Notes under the pieces: model-generated | Databases searched by the model: none | What the model saw: the letters and a program-made list of their open reading frames with translations, nothing else | What the model was told of the DNA's origin: nothing | Position numbers and translations under genes: made by a program | Part shown: positions 16,930-27,235 of the stretch, one piece after another | Numbering within the stretch: position 1 is the first letter of the stretch | Layout of the letters: the number at the start of each line of letters is the position of its first letter | Origin: Streptomyces sp. NRRL S-118 | GTDB taxonomy: Bacteria > Actinomycetota > Actinomycetes > Streptomycetales > Streptomycetaceae | Direction: 5' to 3' | Assembly: GCF_000716335.1 (NCBI RefSeq) | Contig: NZ_KL591016.1 | Location: 2,999-66,998 of the forward strand | DNA length: 64,000 nucleotides

Positions 16930-19704
16930 GTGCAGATCCCCGCCCTCACCGACGCCGAGGAGCTCTCGTGCGACGTCCTCGTCATCGGCGGCGGCACCGC
17001 CGGCACCATGGCCGCGCTCACCGCCGCCGAGCACGGCGCCCGCGTGCTGCTCCTCGAGAAGGCCCACGTACGCCACTCCGGGGCTCTCGCCATGGGCATG
17101 GACGGGGTCAACAACGCCGTGATCCCCGGCCGTGCCGAACCGGACGACTACGTCGCCGAGATCACCCGCGCCAACGACGGCATCGTCGACCAGTCGACCG
17201 TGCGCAGGACGGCGACGCGTGGCTTCGCGATGGTCCAGCGGCTGGAGTCGTACGGCGTCAAGTTCGAGAAGGACGAGCACGGCGCGTACGCGGTCCGCCA
17301 GGTCCACCGCTCCGGCTCGTACGTGCTGCCCATGCCGGAGGGCAAGGACGTCAAGAAGGTGCTGTACCGGCAGTTGCGCCGCCGCGAGATGCGCGAGCGG
17401 ATCCGCATCGAGAACCGGGTGATGCCGGTCCGGGTCCTCACCGGCCCCGACGGGCGGGCGATCGGCGCGGCGGCCTTCCACACCCGCACCGGCGCGTTCG
17501 TCGCCATCCGCGCGGGCGCGGTGATCCTCGCGACGGGCGCGGCCGGCCGCCTGGGCCTGCCCGCCTCCGGCTACCTCTACGGCACGTACGAGAACCCCAC
17601 CAACGCCGGGGACGGCTACTCCATGGCGTACCACGCGGGGGCCGAGCTGACCGGCATCGAGTGCTTCCAGATCAATCCGCTGATCAAGGACTACAACGGT
17701 CCGGCCTGTGCCTACGTGGCCAATCCGTTCGGCGGTTACCAGGTCAACCGGCACGGCGAGCGCTTCGTCGACTCGGACTACTGGTCGGGACGGATGATGG
17801 CGGAGTTCGCCGCCGAGGTGGCGAGCGACCGCGGCCCGGTCTACCTCAAGCTGAGCCACCTCCCGGAGGAGTCCGTCGCCGCCCTCGAATCGATCCTGCA
17901 CTCCACCGAGCGTCCGACCCGCGGCACCTTCCACGCGGGCCGCGGCCACGACTACCGCACGCACGACGTCGAGATGCACATCTCCGAGATCGGCCTGTGC
18001 GGCGGCCACTCCGCGTCGGGCGTACGCGTCGACGACCACGCCCGGACGACCGTTCCCCGCCTGTACGCGGCCGGGGACCTGGCCTGCGTCCCGCACAACT
18101 ACATGATCGGCGCGTTCGTCTTCGGCGACCTGGCGGGCGCGGACGCCGCCCGGTACACCGCGTACACCGGTGCGCTGCCCGCCGACCAGCTGGCCGAGGC
18201 CCATGAGCTGATCTACCGTCCCCTGCGCCATCCGGACGGCCCGCCGCAGACCCAGGTCGAGTACAAGCTGCGCCGGTTCGTCAACGACTACGTCGCCCCG
18301 CCGAAGTCGGGGGCCCGGCTGTCGCTCGCACTGGAGCACTTCGAGCGGATGCGCGCCGACATCGCGGCGATGGGCGCGCGGACGCCGCACGAGCTGATGC
18401 GCTGCGCGGAGGTGTCCTTCATCCGCGACTGCGCGGAGATGGCCGCCCGCGCCTCGCTCGCCCGCACCGAGTCGCGGTGGGGCCTGTACCACGAGCGCAC
18501 GGACCACCCCGACCGGGACGACGACGGCTGGCTGCACCACCTGGACCTGCGCAAGTCGCCGTCCGGGGCGATGGAGTTCACCGCCCGCCCGGTGGCGCCG
18601 TACCTGGTGCCGGTGGACGGGTTCGCGCCGTCCGGGGGGCCGTCCCGGCACCTCGGCGAGGTCCACCCCGAGCAGGTGGCGACGGCCGGTCCGCGGGAGG
18701 TGGCACCCATCGGCTCGGGCCGGCAGGCGGGTGGCGGGCGGACGGCCGTACCGGCCGGGGGGCAGGCTGCCGCGCCGGGCAGCGGACAGGCGGCCGCGGT
18801 GTCGCACAACCCGCGGATCCTGGACCTGCTCTCCCTCGCCGAGGCCGAGGCCGGGCCCGGCCTCGCCTCGCTGCGGCCGTACCTGGACGACCCCGACCCG
18901 GCGGTGCGGCGTGCGGCCGTCGACACCCTGACGGAGACGGCACCGTCCGGTACCGGGCCCGCGCTGGCGGGGGCGCTCGCCGACGCCGACGCGGCGGTCC
19001 GCGCGGCGGCGGCCGCGTCGCTCGTCGAGCTGGTCGAGACGCTGCCGCCGGAGCCGGCGCTGCGCGGGGGGCTCGTCGCCGCGCTGGGTTCGCGGGACCC
19101 GGTGGTGCGGGCCGCCGCGCTGTCCGCGCTGCGCACCCTGCGCCTGGGGGACGCGGAGCTGTTCGCACCCGCGCTGGCCGACGCGGACATCGCGGTACGC
19201 ATCGAGGCGGTGCGCGCCCTGGTGTCGGTGGACGCGGCGGGCGAGCTGGCCGCCGCCGCGGCGGACCCGGCCCGTGAGGTCCGCGTCGCGACGGCGAAGG
19301 CCTTGGCAGCGGTCCCGGACCGGGGCGATGCCGTCCTGGTCACGCTCGACGGTCTGCTGCGTGACGAGGACGCCCTGGTCCGGGCCGCCTCCTTCCAGGC
19401 GCTGGCGACGGCCGGCTGTCCCACACGGCAGGCCGCCGCCGCTGTCGGCGCGCTGGCCGACCCCGCCTGGCAGGTACGCGCGGGCGCCGCGGCCGCGCTC
19501 GGCGCCGCCGGCTCCGGCGACGCCGTGCCGGCCCTGCGCGCCTCACTGGGGGACGCGAACGCCGACGTCCGCAAGGCGGCGGTGCTCGCCCTGCTCCGGC
19601 ACGTGGAGCACCAGGACGCCCGCGCCGCCCTGGCGTCGGCGACCGAGGACCCGGACGCCGACGTACGGGCGTACGCCTCCCGCGTGCACGCTTCCCGGGG
19701 GTGA
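16930..19704 (+). CDS. AprA/FrdA-like FAD oxidoreductase fused to HEAT repeats
   Basis: Residues ~1-580 of this 924-residue protein form a fumarate reductase/adenylylsulfate reductase-type flavoprotein. The FAD-binding glycines are in VLVIGGGTAGTMAALTAAEHG. Later pieces are HSGALAMGMDGVNNAV (flavin contact), RAGAVILATGAAGR, EIGLCGGHSASGV and LYAAGDLACVPHN. The capping and C-terminal helical regions follow AprA rather than aspartate oxidase. After a ~45-residue Gly/Ala/Pro linker, residues ~620-924 carry about nine HEAT repeats (DDPDPAVRRAAVDTL, DANADVRKAAVLALL), normally a protein-docking solenoid. It should pair with the ferredoxin at 13441. The substrate is unknown; a sulfur compound is one inference from the transporter type. 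Start is GTG 16930. Confidence 0.85.
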   Translation: MQIPALTDAEELSCDVLVIGGGTAGTMAALTAAEHGARVLLLEKAHVRHSGALAMGMDGVNNAVIPGRAEPDDYVAEITRANDGIVDQSTVRRTATRGFAMVQRLESYGVKFEKDEHGAYAVRQVHRSGSYVLPMPEGKDVKKVLYRQLRRREMRERIRIENRVMPVRVLTGPDGRAIGAAAFHTRTGAFVAIRAGAVILATGAAGRLGLPASGYLYGTYENPTNAGDGYSMAYHAGAELTGIECFQINPLIKDYNGPACAYVANPFGGYQVNRHGERFVDSDYWSGRMMAEFAAEVASDRGPVYLKLSHLPEESVAALESILHSTERPTRGTFHAGRGHDYRTHDVEMHISEIGLCGGHSASGVRVDDHARTTVPRLYAAGDLACVPHNYMIGAFVFGDLAGADAARYTAYTGALPADQLAEAHELIYRPLRHPDGPPQTQVEYKLRRFVNDYVAPPKSGARLSLALEHFERMRADIAAMGARTPHELMRCAEVSFIRDCAEMAARASLARTESRWGLYHERTDHPDRDDDGWLHHLDLRKSPSGAMEFTARPVAPYLVPVDGFAPSGGPSRHLGEVHPEQVATAGPREVAPIGSGRQAGGGRTAVPAGGQAAAPGSGQAAAVSHNPRILDLLSLAEAEAGPGLASLRPYLDDPDPAVRRAAVDTLTETAPSGTGPALAGALADADAAVRAAAAASLVELVETLPPEPALRGGLVAALGSRDPVVRAAALSALRTLRLGDAELFAPALADADIAVRIEAVRALVSVDAAGELAAAAADPAREVRVATAKALAAVPDRGDAVLVTLDGLLRDEDALVRAASFQALATAGCPTRQAAAAVGALADPAWQVRAGAAAALGAAGSGDAVPALRASLGDANADVRKAAVLALLRHVEHQDARAALASATEDPDADVRAYASRVHASRG

Positions 19705-19715
19705 GGCGTCCGGGG

Positions 19716-20546
19716 TCACCCGGCTCGCCACAGCGCGGGCGCGGCGGGCGGTTCCCAGCCGGCCTGCGCGGTGTGGGGTTGCAAGCAGACGTAGACGCGG
19801 CCGGCGTGGGTGACCCGGGCGCCCGCCGGGTAGGTGGTGCCGGCGGCCCAGGTGCCGCCGGGGGCGGTGGGTGACGGTCCCGGCCCGGGGGTCTGCGGTA
19901 CGTCGAGGACGAAGTCGAAGGCGGCTTCCCTCGCGCCGCCGGTGTCGCGCACCGTCATCAGCAGCCGCGGGTCGAACAGCGCGTCGGTGTTGTTGCGCGG
20001 CTCGCCGGGGAAGTACAGCTGCGTGGTGAGCACGGGCCGTCCGGGCGCCTGCACCTTGACGTGCAGGTGCCGGGTGCGGCCCGGGTAGAGGCCCGGCACG
20101 ATCGTGCTGAGCCGGAACGCGCCCTGGGCGTCCGTGAACTGGTGGCCGCGGAAGCGGAAACCGGTGTTGTCGTACGCGCCGTCGACGTCGGCCTGCCAGA
20201 AGTCCAGCAGCACGCCGCCGAGCGGGCGGCAGGCGAGGCCGAAGACCCAGCCGCTGACGGTGAGGCGTACGCCGGGGGTGCCGGACTCCACGAGCGAGGT
20301 GCGGCGGGGGGAGTCGGGCTTGAAGTAGGGCCCCTCCATCTGCGGCGGGGTGGGGTCGTCGCCGTCGTCGCACGCGGGGGTCGGTTCCGGTGTCGTGGCG
20401 CCGGCGGCCGTGCCGGCCCGGGCCAGTTGCGGTACTCCCATCAGGGCGACGGGCGTGGCGACCCCGGCCGCGAGGGCGGCGCGGAGCACCGCCTTGCGGC
20501 TCGGGTGGCCGGTGGGGCTCGCGGGGGTGGTGCGGTCGCCGTCCAT
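19716..20546 (-). CDS. Secreted intradiol ring-cleavage dioxygenase with chitin-binding tail
   Basis: This 276-residue protein starts with a Tat-like signal (SRKAVLRAALAAGVATPVALMG, ending near A44). The catalytic domain has GPYFKPD and the non-haem Fe(III) ligands Y125 (DGAYDNTGF), Y154 (PGLYPGR), H160 and H162 (RHLHVKV). The last ~45 residues (GGTWAAGTTYPAGARVTH, CLQPHTAQAGWEPP, ALWRAG) form a CBM5/12-type carbohydrate-binding module. Extracellular dioxygenases of this design are known from Streptomyces and cleave catechols derived from lignocellulose. ATG 20546 follows AGGAG. The AraC regulator ends 41 bases upstream and may control it. Confidence 0.87.
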   Translation of the reverse strand: MDGDRTTPASPTGHPSRKAVLRAALAAGVATPVALMGVPQLARAGTAAGATTPEPTPACDDGDDPTPPQMEGPYFKPDSPRRTSLVESGTPGVRLTVSGWVFGLACRPLGGVLLDFWQADVDGAYDNTGFRFRGHQFTDAQGAFRLSTIVPGLYPGRTRHLHVKVQAPGRPVLTTQLYFPGEPRNNTDALFDPRLLMTVRDTGGAREAAFDFVLDVPQTPGPGPSPTAPGGTWAAGTTYPAGARVTHAGRVYVCLQPHTAQAGWEPPAAPALWRAG

Positions 20547-20587
20547 GCCTGCTCCTTGTGAGGGGCGGTCGGGGGTCGGCAACGAAC

Positions 20588-21541
20588 CTAGGCGGGCGGT
20601 CCGGCGGGGGCGATGGACTCGATCCGGTGGTCGTGGTGAATATCCGCACCGCGCCGGAAGTCGCCCGGGCTCACCCCCGTCTCGCGCCGGAAGAAGCGGG
20701 AGAAGTAGGCCGGGTCCGCGATGCCTATGGACCGGGCGATCTGGCGGACGGTCAGATCGGTGCGCGCCAGCAGCCGTTTGGCCTCGTGCGTGCGGGCCTC
20801 GCGAATGAGCTGGCCCGGCGTGCGGCCCGTCGCCGTCTTGACCGCATCCGCCAGGTACCCGGACGTCACGCCGATACGGCGGGCGCAGGCGTGCACCGAC
20901 CACAGGTCCGGATCGGCGCCCGCGATCAGCCGCGTGAACTCCTCGGCCACCGCGTTGGCGCGGGCAGGGGCGGGCTCCTCCGGGTCGGGGCCGGCCGGCC
21001 GCCCACCGAGCCGGGCCGCCCGGACGACGAGGACGTGCAGGAGCGCCCGCAGGACGGAGGCGAAGCCGTCGGCGCCGCGGCGGTACTCCTCGTCGAGGTC
21101 GGCGATCAGCCGGGTCGTTTGGGCGTCGGCGTGCGCGTCCAGCGTCAGCCAGGGCCGTTCGCTCAGGTCCCGCAGCAGGTCGCGGTCGTCCGGGTGGTCG
21201 ACGAGGAAGTGCTCGGTGAAGAGCAGGACGGAGCCGTCGAGGCCGGACACGTCCTGCCAGTGGTGCACCTGGCCCGGTGCGATGACGCACAGGTGGGGCG
21301 GGCGCAGCTCCCAGCGGGCGAGGTCGACGACGTGCGCGCCGGTGCCGGCGGTGACGTGGACGATCTCGTAGAAGGTGTGCCGGTGCGGGAAGGAGGCACG
21401 GGACATCGGGCCGATGGTGTCGAAGGTGCCGATGGCGAACGGCATCACATTGGGCATCGGCACTTCGAGGCGGTGCATGGGCACGGCTCCGGGGGCCGGG
21501 GGGAGGCTCTTCGTGCCGGGTGGCACCGTGGTTCCGCGCAT
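20588..21541 (-). CDS. AraC-family regulator
   Basis: This 317-residue protein has an N-terminal cupin sensor domain (HRHTFYEIVHVTAGTGAHVVD, LCVIAPGQVHHWQ). Its two C-terminal helix-turn-helix units are VHACARRIGVTSGYLADAVKTATGRTP and LTVRQIARSIGIADPAYFSRFFRRETG, ending GVSPGDFRR. ATG 21541 is chosen because AGGAGG precedes it by seven bases; an internal ATG (MHRLEVP) is possible. It is upstream of and in line with the secreted dioxygenase gene, so regulation by an aromatic ligand is plausible but unproven. Confidence 0.88.
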   Translation of the reverse strand: MRGTTVPPGTKSLPPAPGAVPMHRLEVPMPNVMPFAIGTFDTIGPMSRASFPHRHTFYEIVHVTAGTGAHVVDLARWELRPPHLCVIAPGQVHHWQDVSGLDGSVLLFTEHFLVDHPDDRDLLRDLSERPWLTLDAHADAQTTRLIADLDEEYRRGADGFASVLRALLHVLVVRAARLGGRPAGPDPEEPAPARANAVAEEFTRLIAGADPDLWSVHACARRIGVTSGYLADAVKTATGRTPGQLIREARTHEAKRLLARTDLTVRQIARSIGIADPAYFSRFFRRETGVSPGDFRRGADIHHDHRIESIAPAGPPA

Positions 21542-21679
21542 CGTCCGCCCTCCTGAAGGTCGCGTCGGCCGAGTCCCGTCCGCCGTGCGGGCGGACGACG
21601 CTACGCCGCGGACGCCCCCTAGGTCCAGACCAATTCGGCCCGGCTTCACGATGGCACGGCCGGCGCCGGGACGGAACGC

Positions 21680-21721
21680 CGAGGGCGGCCGGCGGGCGCC
21701 CACGCGCCTGCCGGCCGCCCT
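21680..21721 (-). terminator. Terminator of the nuo operon
   Basis: GAGGGCGGCCGGC (21680-21692) and GCCGGCCGCCCTC (21709-21721) form a 13-bp perfect stem, with inner GGCGC/GCGCC pairing. It begins 18 bases past the nuoN stop. Confidence 0.75.
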
Positions 21722-21739
21722 CCGACGGCCGTGCGGTTG

Positions 21740-23407
21740 CTACCTCACGAAGGTTCCGGCCTGCCCGGCCAGATCGAGGAAGTACTGCGGCGCCACGCCC
21801 AGCACCAGCGTCACGGCGACGCCCACGGCGATGGTGGTCATCGTCAGCGGCGACGGCACGGCGACCGTGGGCCCCTCCGGCTTGGGCTCGCTGAAGAACA
21901 TCAGCACGATGACCCGGATGTAGAAGAAGGCGGCGATGGCCGACGAGATCACACCGACGACCACCAGCACCCCGGCGCCGCCTTCCGCCGCCGCCTTGAA
22001 CACGGCGAACTTCCCGGAGAAGCCGGACGTCAGCGGAATGCCGGCGAAGGCGAGCAGGAAGACCGCGAAGACGGCCGCGACGAGCGGCGAACGGCGCCCC
22101 AGACCCGCCCACTTGGACAGGTGCGTCGCCTCGCCGCCCGCGTCCCGCACGAGCGTGACGACGGCGAAGGCACCGATGGTCACGAACGAGTAGGCGCCCA
22201 GGTAGAACAGCACGGACGAGATGCCGTCGGGGTTGGCCGCGATGACACCGGCGAGGATGAACCCGGCGTGCGCGATGGACGAGTAGGCCAGCAGCCGCTT
22301 GATGTCGGTCTGGGTGATCGCGACGATCGCACCGGCGAGCATGGTGACGATCGCGACGCCCCACATGACCGGCCGCCAGTCCCAGCTCAGCCCCGGCACC
22401 ACCACGTACAGCAGGCGCAGCATCGCGCCGAACGCCGCCACCTTGGTGGCCGCCGCCATGAAGCCGGTGACCGGTGTGGGGGCGCCCTGGTAGACGTCCG
22501 GGGTCCACATGTGGAACGGCACCGCGCCCACCTTGAACAGCAGGCCCGTCAGCACCATCGCGAAGCCGATGAGCAGCAGCACGTCACTGCCCATGGTCTC
22601 GGCGAGGGCCGGGGTGACCGCCGTGACCGATCCGTCCACCACCTCGGCGATGCGGGCGTACGAGACGGAGCCCGCGTACCCGTACAGCAGGGCGATGCCG
22701 AACAGCAGGAACGCCGACGAGAAGGCGCCCAGCAGGAAGTACTTCACCGCCGCCTCCTGCGACATCAGCCTCTTGCGGCGGGCGACGGCGCAGAGCAGGT
22801 AGAGCGGCAGGGAGAAGACCTCCAGCGCGATGAACAGCGTCAGCAGGTCGTTGGCCGCCGGGAAGACCAGCATGCCACCGACGGCGAACAGCGCCAGCGG
22901 GAAGACCTCGGTCGTCGTGAACCCGGCCTTGACGGCCGCCTTCTCGTGCTCACTGCCGGGCACGGCGGCGGCCTCGGCCGCGAACGAGTCGATCCGGTGG
23001 CCGTGGTGGACCGGGTCGAGCCGGCGCTCGGCGAAGGTGAACACCGCGACCACCGAGGCCAGCAGGATGGTGCCCTGCAGGAAGAGCGCCGGCCCGTCCA
23101 CCGCGATGGCGCCCATCGCGGCGATGCCGGCCTTCGTCGAGCCGTACCCGCCGGCCGCGAGGCCGATCACCGCGGCGAAGGCGGCGGCCAGCGCCACGAC
23201 GGTCAGGAACACCTGCGCGTGGTAGCGGGCGCGGCGCGGGACGAACGCCTCCAGCAGCACTCCCAGCACGGCGGCACCCACCACGATCAGTGTGGGGGCC
23301 AGCTGGGTGTACTCGATGGTCGGCGCCCCGATCTTGTCGACCGGTTCGGCAGCCGTCGTCCACAGGCTGTGGACAGCCGCTGCCGCATGGACAGCTGTTG
23401 CACTCAC
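21740..23407 (-). CDS. nuoN: NADH-quinone oxidoreductase subunit N
   Basis: This 555-residue antiporter-like membrane subunit of complex I has about fourteen hydrophobic segments. It carries the expected proton-path motifs: the TM5-type Glu/Lys region (LTLFIALEVFSLPLYLL), TM8-type KVAAFGAMLRLL and QTDIKRLLAYSSIAHAGF. It is the last gene of the operon. Its GTG 23407 overlaps the nuoM stop (GTGA). Length is a little above the E. coli subunit because of an extended N-terminal region. Confidence 0.96.
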   Translation of the reverse strand: MSATAVHAAAAVHSLWTTAAEPVDKIGAPTIEYTQLAPTLIVVGAAVLGVLLEAFVPRRARYHAQVFLTVVALAAAFAAVIGLAAGGYGSTKAGIAAMGAIAVDGPALFLQGTILLASVVAVFTFAERRLDPVHHGHRIDSFAAEAAAVPGSEHEKAAVKAGFTTTEVFPLALFAVGGMLVFPAANDLLTLFIALEVFSLPLYLLCAVARRKRLMSQEAAVKYFLLGAFSSAFLLFGIALLYGYAGSVSYARIAEVVDGSVTAVTPALAETMGSDVLLLIGFAMVLTGLLFKVGAVPFHMWTPDVYQGAPTPVTGFMAAATKVAAFGAMLRLLYVVVPGLSWDWRPVMWGVAIVTMLAGAIVAITQTDIKRLLAYSSIAHAGFILAGVIAANPDGISSVLFYLGAYSFVTIGAFAVVTLVRDAGGEATHLSKWAGLGRRSPLVAAVFAVFLLAFAGIPLTSGFSGKFAVFKAAAEGGAGVLVVVGVISSAIAAFFYIRVIVLMFFSEPKPEGPTVAVPSPLTMTTIAVGVAVTLVLGVAPQYFLDLAGQAGTFVR

Positions 23408-24984
23408 TTGGCCGCCTCCACCTCGGGCCGGGGGTCCTTCTGCTGTACGTCCGACATGGTGTGGCGCACCGCCGGATCGACGATCTCGGTCACCGGCTTC
23501 GGGTAGACGCCGAGGAGCAGCAGGAGCGCGATCAGCGGCGCGACCACCACCAGCTCACGGGCCTTGAGGTCGGGCATCGCCCGCACCTCCTCCTTCACCG
23601 GGCCCGTCATCGTCCGCTGGTACAGGACGAGGGTGTAGAGCGCGGCGAGGACGATGCCGGAGGTGGCGACGATGCCCGCCACCGGGTAGCGGGCGAACGT
23701 GCCCACCAGCACCAGGAACTCGGAGACGAACGGGGCGAGACCCGGCAGCGACAGGGTGGCCAGGCCGCCGACGAGGAACGTCCCGGCGAGCACCGGCGCC
23801 ACCTTCTGCACACCGCCGTAGTCGGCGATGAGCCGGGAGCCGCGCCGCGAGATCAGGAACCCGGCGACCAGCATCAGCGCGGCCGTCGAGATCCCGTGAT
23901 TGATCATGTAGAGCGTCGCACCGCTCTGCCCCTGGCTCGTCATGGCGAAGATGCCCATGATGATGAACCCGAAGTGGGAGATCGAGGCGTACGCGATCAG
24001 GCGCTTGATGTCCCGCTGCCCGACCGCCAGCAGCGCCCCGTACACGATGCTGATCAGCGCGAGCACGATGATCGCGGGCGTCGCCCACGTGGACGCCTCC
24101 GGGAAGAGCTGGAGGCAGAAGCGGAGCATCGCGAAGGTGCCGACCTTGTCGACGACCGCCGTGATGAGCACGGCGACCGGGGCGGTCGCCTCGCCCATCG
24201 CGTTCGGCAGCCAGGTGTGCAGCGGCCACAGCGGGGCCTTGACCGCGAAGGCGAAGAAGAAGCCCAGGAACAGCAGCCGTTCGGTGGTGGCCGCCATCTC
24301 CAGCTCGCCGCTCGCCCGCGCCTCGGCGATCTCCGTCAGCGAGAAGTTCCCCGCGACGACGTAGAGCCCGATGACGGCGGCGAGCATGATGAGCCCGCCG
24401 ACGAGGTTGTAGAGCAGGAACTTGACCGCGGCGTACGACCGCTGGGCCGCGGCGTTCTCGTCGGAGCCCGCGTGCGCCCGGTCCCCGAAGCCGCCGATGA
24501 GGAAGTACATCGGGATGAGCATGGCTTCGAAGAGGATGTAGAAGAGGAAGACGTCGGTGGCCTCGAAGGAGAGGATCACCATCGCCTCGACCATCAGGAT
24601 CAGGGCGAAGAAGCCCTGGGTCGGCCGCCACCGCTTCGACTGCGTCTCCAGGGGGTCGGCGTCGTGCCAGCCGGCCAGGATGACGAACGGGATCAGCAGC
24701 GCGGTCAGCGCGACGAGCGCCACCCCGATGCCGTCCACTCCCAGCTCGTAGCGCACCCCGAAGTCGGCGATCCAGGAGTGGGACTCGGTGAGCTGGTAGC
24801 GGTCGCCGCCGGGGTCGAAGCGGACCGCGACGACCGCGGCCAGCACGAGCGTGGCGAGCGAGACCAGCAGCGCCAGCCACTTGGCGGCCGTGCGGCGCGC
24901 GGCCGGCACGGCGGCGGTGAGGACCGCTCCGACGGCCGGCACGGCCGCCGTGAGCGTCAGGAGGGGGAAGGACATCGCGGTCAC
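23404..24984 (-). CDS. nuoM: NADH-quinone oxidoreductase subunit M
   Basis: This 526-residue proton-pumping membrane subunit shows the conserved antiporter features: [41 protein letters not shown] helices, [29 protein letters not shown] and [21 protein letters not shown] 24984 overlaps the nuoL stop, and its own stop overlaps the nuoN GTG. Confidence 0.96.
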   Translation of the reverse strand: MTAMSFPLLTLTAAVPAVGAVLTAAVPAARRTAAKWLALLVSLATLVLAAVVAVRFDPGGDRYQLTESHSWIADFGVRYELGVDGIGVALVALTALLIPFVILAGWHDADPLETQSKRWRPTQGFFALILMVEAMVILSFEATDVFLFYILFEAMLIPMYFLIGGFGDRAHAGSDENAAAQRSYAAVKFLLYNLVGGLIMLAAVIGLYVVAGNFSLTEIAEARASGELEMAATTERLLFLGFFFAFAVKAPLWPLHTWLPNAMGEATAPVAVLITAVVDKVGTFAMLRFCLQLFPEASTWATPAIIVLALISIVYGALLAVGQRDIKRLIAYASISHFGFIIMGIFAMTSQGQSGATLYMINHGISTAALMLVAGFLISRRGSRLIADYGGVQKVAPVLAGTFLVGGLATLSLPGLAPFVSEFLVLVGTFARYPVAGIVATSGIVLAALYTLVLYQRTMTGPVKEEVRAMPDLKARELVVVAPLIALLLLLGVYPKPVTEIVDPAVRHTMSDVQQKDPRPEVEAAK

Positions 24985-26921
24985 ACTCCCCTCATCAGCA
25001 GGGTCGCGGCGATCAGCACCGCCGTACCTCCGAACATCGAGACCGCGTAGGAGCGGGCGAAGCCGTTCTGCAGCTTGCGCAGCCGGCCGGACAGACCGCC
25101 GAACGAGGCGGCGGTGCCGTTGACGACCCCGTCGACCAGGGTGTGGTCGAGGTAGACCAGGGAACGGGTGAGGTGCTCGCCGCCGCGGACCAGGACGACG
25201 TGGTTGAAGTCGTCCTGGAGCAGGTCGCGGCGGGCGGCGCGGGTGAGCAGCGAGCCGCGCGGCGCGACCACCGGCACGGGCCGGCGGCCGTACTGCGCGT
25301 ACGCGATGCCGACGCCCACGAGCAGCACCACGACCGTGGAGGCGGTGACCGCGCCCGCGCTGATCGGCGGGTGGCCGTGCTCGAACGCGGTGACCGGCTC
25401 CAGCCAGTTGACGAACGCGCTGTTCAGCGAGAACAGCCCGCCCGCGAAGACCGACCCGAAGGCCAGCACGATCATCGGGATCGTCATCGACCGGGGGGAC
25501 TCGTGCGGGTGCGGCATCTCCCCGGGCCGCACGTCGATGCCGGGCTCCACACCGGGCGTCCTGTCCGGGTCGGGGGCGGGCTGCCAGCGCTTCTCACCGA
25601 AGAAGGTCATGAGCATCACGCGGGTCATGTAGTACGCGGTGATGCCGGCGCCCAGCAGGGCGACGCCGCCCAGGATCCAGCCCTCGGTGCCGCCCTTGGC
25701 GAAGGCCGCCTCGATGATCTTGTCCTTGGACCAGAAGCCGGACAGGCCCGGGAATCCGATGATCGCCAGGTAGCCGAGGCCGAAGGTCACGAAGGTGACC
25801 GGCATGTACTTCCGCAGGCCCCCGTACTTCCTCATGTCGACCTCGTCGTTCATGCCGTGCATGACCGAGCCGGCACCGAGGAAGAGCCCGGCCTTGAAGA
25901 AGCCGTGCGTCACCAGGTGCATGATCGCGAACGCGTAGCCGATCGGGCCCAGGCCGGCGGCCAGGACCATGTAGCCGATCTGCGACATCGTGGAGCCGGC
26001 CAGCGCCTTCTTGATGTCGTCCTTGGCGCAACCGACGATCGCACCGAAGAGGAGCGTGACCGCACCGACCACCGTGACGGCGAGCTGCGCGTCCGGGGCG
26101 CCGTTGAAGATCGCGCCGGAGCGGGTGATCAGGTAGACGCCGGCGGTCACCATGGTCGCCGCGTGGATCAGGGCCGAGACGGGGGTCGGGCCCTCCATCG
26201 CGTCCCCGAGCCAGGACTGCAGCGGCACCTGCGCCGACTTGCCGCAGGCGGCCAGCAGCAGCATCAGCCCGATCGCCGTCAGCATGCCCTCCGACGTCTC
26301 GCCGGTGGAGGAGAGCACCGGGCCGAAGGCGAAGGTCCCGAAGGTGGTGAACATCAGCATGATGGCGATCGACAGGCCGACGTCGCCGACCCGGTTGACC
26401 AGGAAGGCCTTCTTCGCGGCCGTGGCCGCGCTCGGCTTGTGCTGCCAGAAGCCGATGAGCAGGTACGAGGCGAGGCCGACGCCCTCCCAGCCGAAGTACA
26501 GCAGCAGGTAGTTGTCGGCGAGGACCAGCAGCAGCATCGCCGCGAGGAACAGGTTCAGGTAGCCGAAGAAGCGGCGCCTGCGCTCGTCGTGCGCCATGTA
26601 CCCGATCGAGTACAGATGGATGAGCGTGCCCACACCCGTGATGAGCAGCACGAACGTCATCGACAGCTGGTCGAGCTGGAAGGCGATGTCCGCCCGGAAG
26701 CTCTCCACCGGCACCCAGGCGAACAGGTGCTGGTGCAGGGCCCGTTCCCCCGAGCCCTTGCCGAGCATGTCGAAGAAGAGCACCGCGCCGATGACGAAGG
26801 AGGCGGCCGCGAGCAGTGTGCCGAGCCAGTGCCCGGCCCGGTCCAGCCGGCGGCCGCCGCACAACAGGACGGCCGCTCCGAGCAGAGGCGCCGCGACGAG
26901 CAGCGCAATCAGGTTCTCCAC
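24981..26921 (-). CDS. nuoL: NADH-quinone oxidoreductase subunit L
   Basis: This 646-residue, largest antiporter-like subunit of complex I has about sixteen transmembrane segments and the long lateral C-terminal helix region. Motifs include [54 protein letters not shown] and [19 protein letters not shown]. The start is GTG 26921, 14 bases after the nuoK stop, one of the few non-overlapping joints in the operon. Confidence 0.96.
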   Translation of the reverse strand: MENLIALLVAAPLLGAAVLLCGGRRLDRAGHWLGTLLAAASFVIGAVLFFDMLGKGSGERALHQHLFAWVPVESFRADIAFQLDQLSMTFVLLITGVGTLIHLYSIGYMAHDERRRRFFGYLNLFLAAMLLLVLADNYLLLYFGWEGVGLASYLLIGFWQHKPSAATAAKKAFLVNRVGDVGLSIAIMLMFTTFGTFAFGPVLSSTGETSEGMLTAIGLMLLLAACGKSAQVPLQSWLGDAMEGPTPVSALIHAATMVTAGVYLITRSGAIFNGAPDAQLAVTVVGAVTLLFGAIVGCAKDDIKKALAGSTMSQIGYMVLAAGLGPIGYAFAIMHLVTHGFFKAGLFLGAGSVMHGMNDEVDMRKYGGLRKYMPVTFVTFGLGYLAIIGFPGLSGFWSKDKIIEAAFAKGGTEGWILGGVALLGAGITAYYMTRVMLMTFFGEKRWQPAPDPDRTPGVEPGIDVRPGEMPHPHESPRSMTIPMIVLAFGSVFAGGLFSLNSAFVNWLEPVTAFEHGHPPISAGAVTASTVVVLLVGVGIAYAQYGRRPVPVVAPRGSLLTRAARRDLLQDDFNHVVLVRGGEHLTRSLVYLDHTLVDGVVNGTAASFGGLSGRLRKLQNGFARSYAVSMFGGTAVLIAATLLMRGV

Positions 26922-26935
26922 GATTCAGCGACCCC

Positions 26936-27235
26936 TCAGAGCTTCATCAGGCTGGCGTCGTCGACCGAGGCCGAGTGGCGGGAACGGAACAGCGACACGA
27001 TGATCGCGAGCCCGACGACGACCTCCGCGGCGGCGACGACCATCGTGAAGAAGGCGATGATCTGGCCGTCGAGATTGCCGTGCAGACGGGAGAAGGCGAC
27101 GAACGCGAGGTTGCAGGCGTTGAGCATCAGCTCCACGCACATGAAGACCACGATCGCGTTCCGCCGGATCAGCACCCCGGCCGCTCCGATGGTGAACAAC
27201 AGGGCGGCCAGGTAGAGGTAGTTGACCGGGTTCAC
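26936..27235 (-). CDS. nuoK: NADH-quinone oxidoreductase subunit K
   Basis: This 99-residue subunit has three hydrophobic helices and the conserved membrane glutamates in [17 protein letters not shown] and [16 protein letters not shown], which belong to the proton path. GTG 27235 overlaps the nuoJ stop by four bases. Confidence 0.95.
   Translation of the reverse strand: MNPVNYLYLAALLFTIGAAGVLIRRNAIVVFMCVELMLNACNLAFVAFSRLHGNLDGQIIAFFTMVVAAAEVVVGLAIIVSLFRSRHSASVDDASLMKL

Noticed and set aside
16930..18700. Calling the flavoprotein a true adenylylsulfate reductase (aprA)
   Set aside because: The organism type does not respire sulfate, the ferredoxin is shorter than AprB, and no sat or qmo genes are present. 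Only the family resemblance is claimed.
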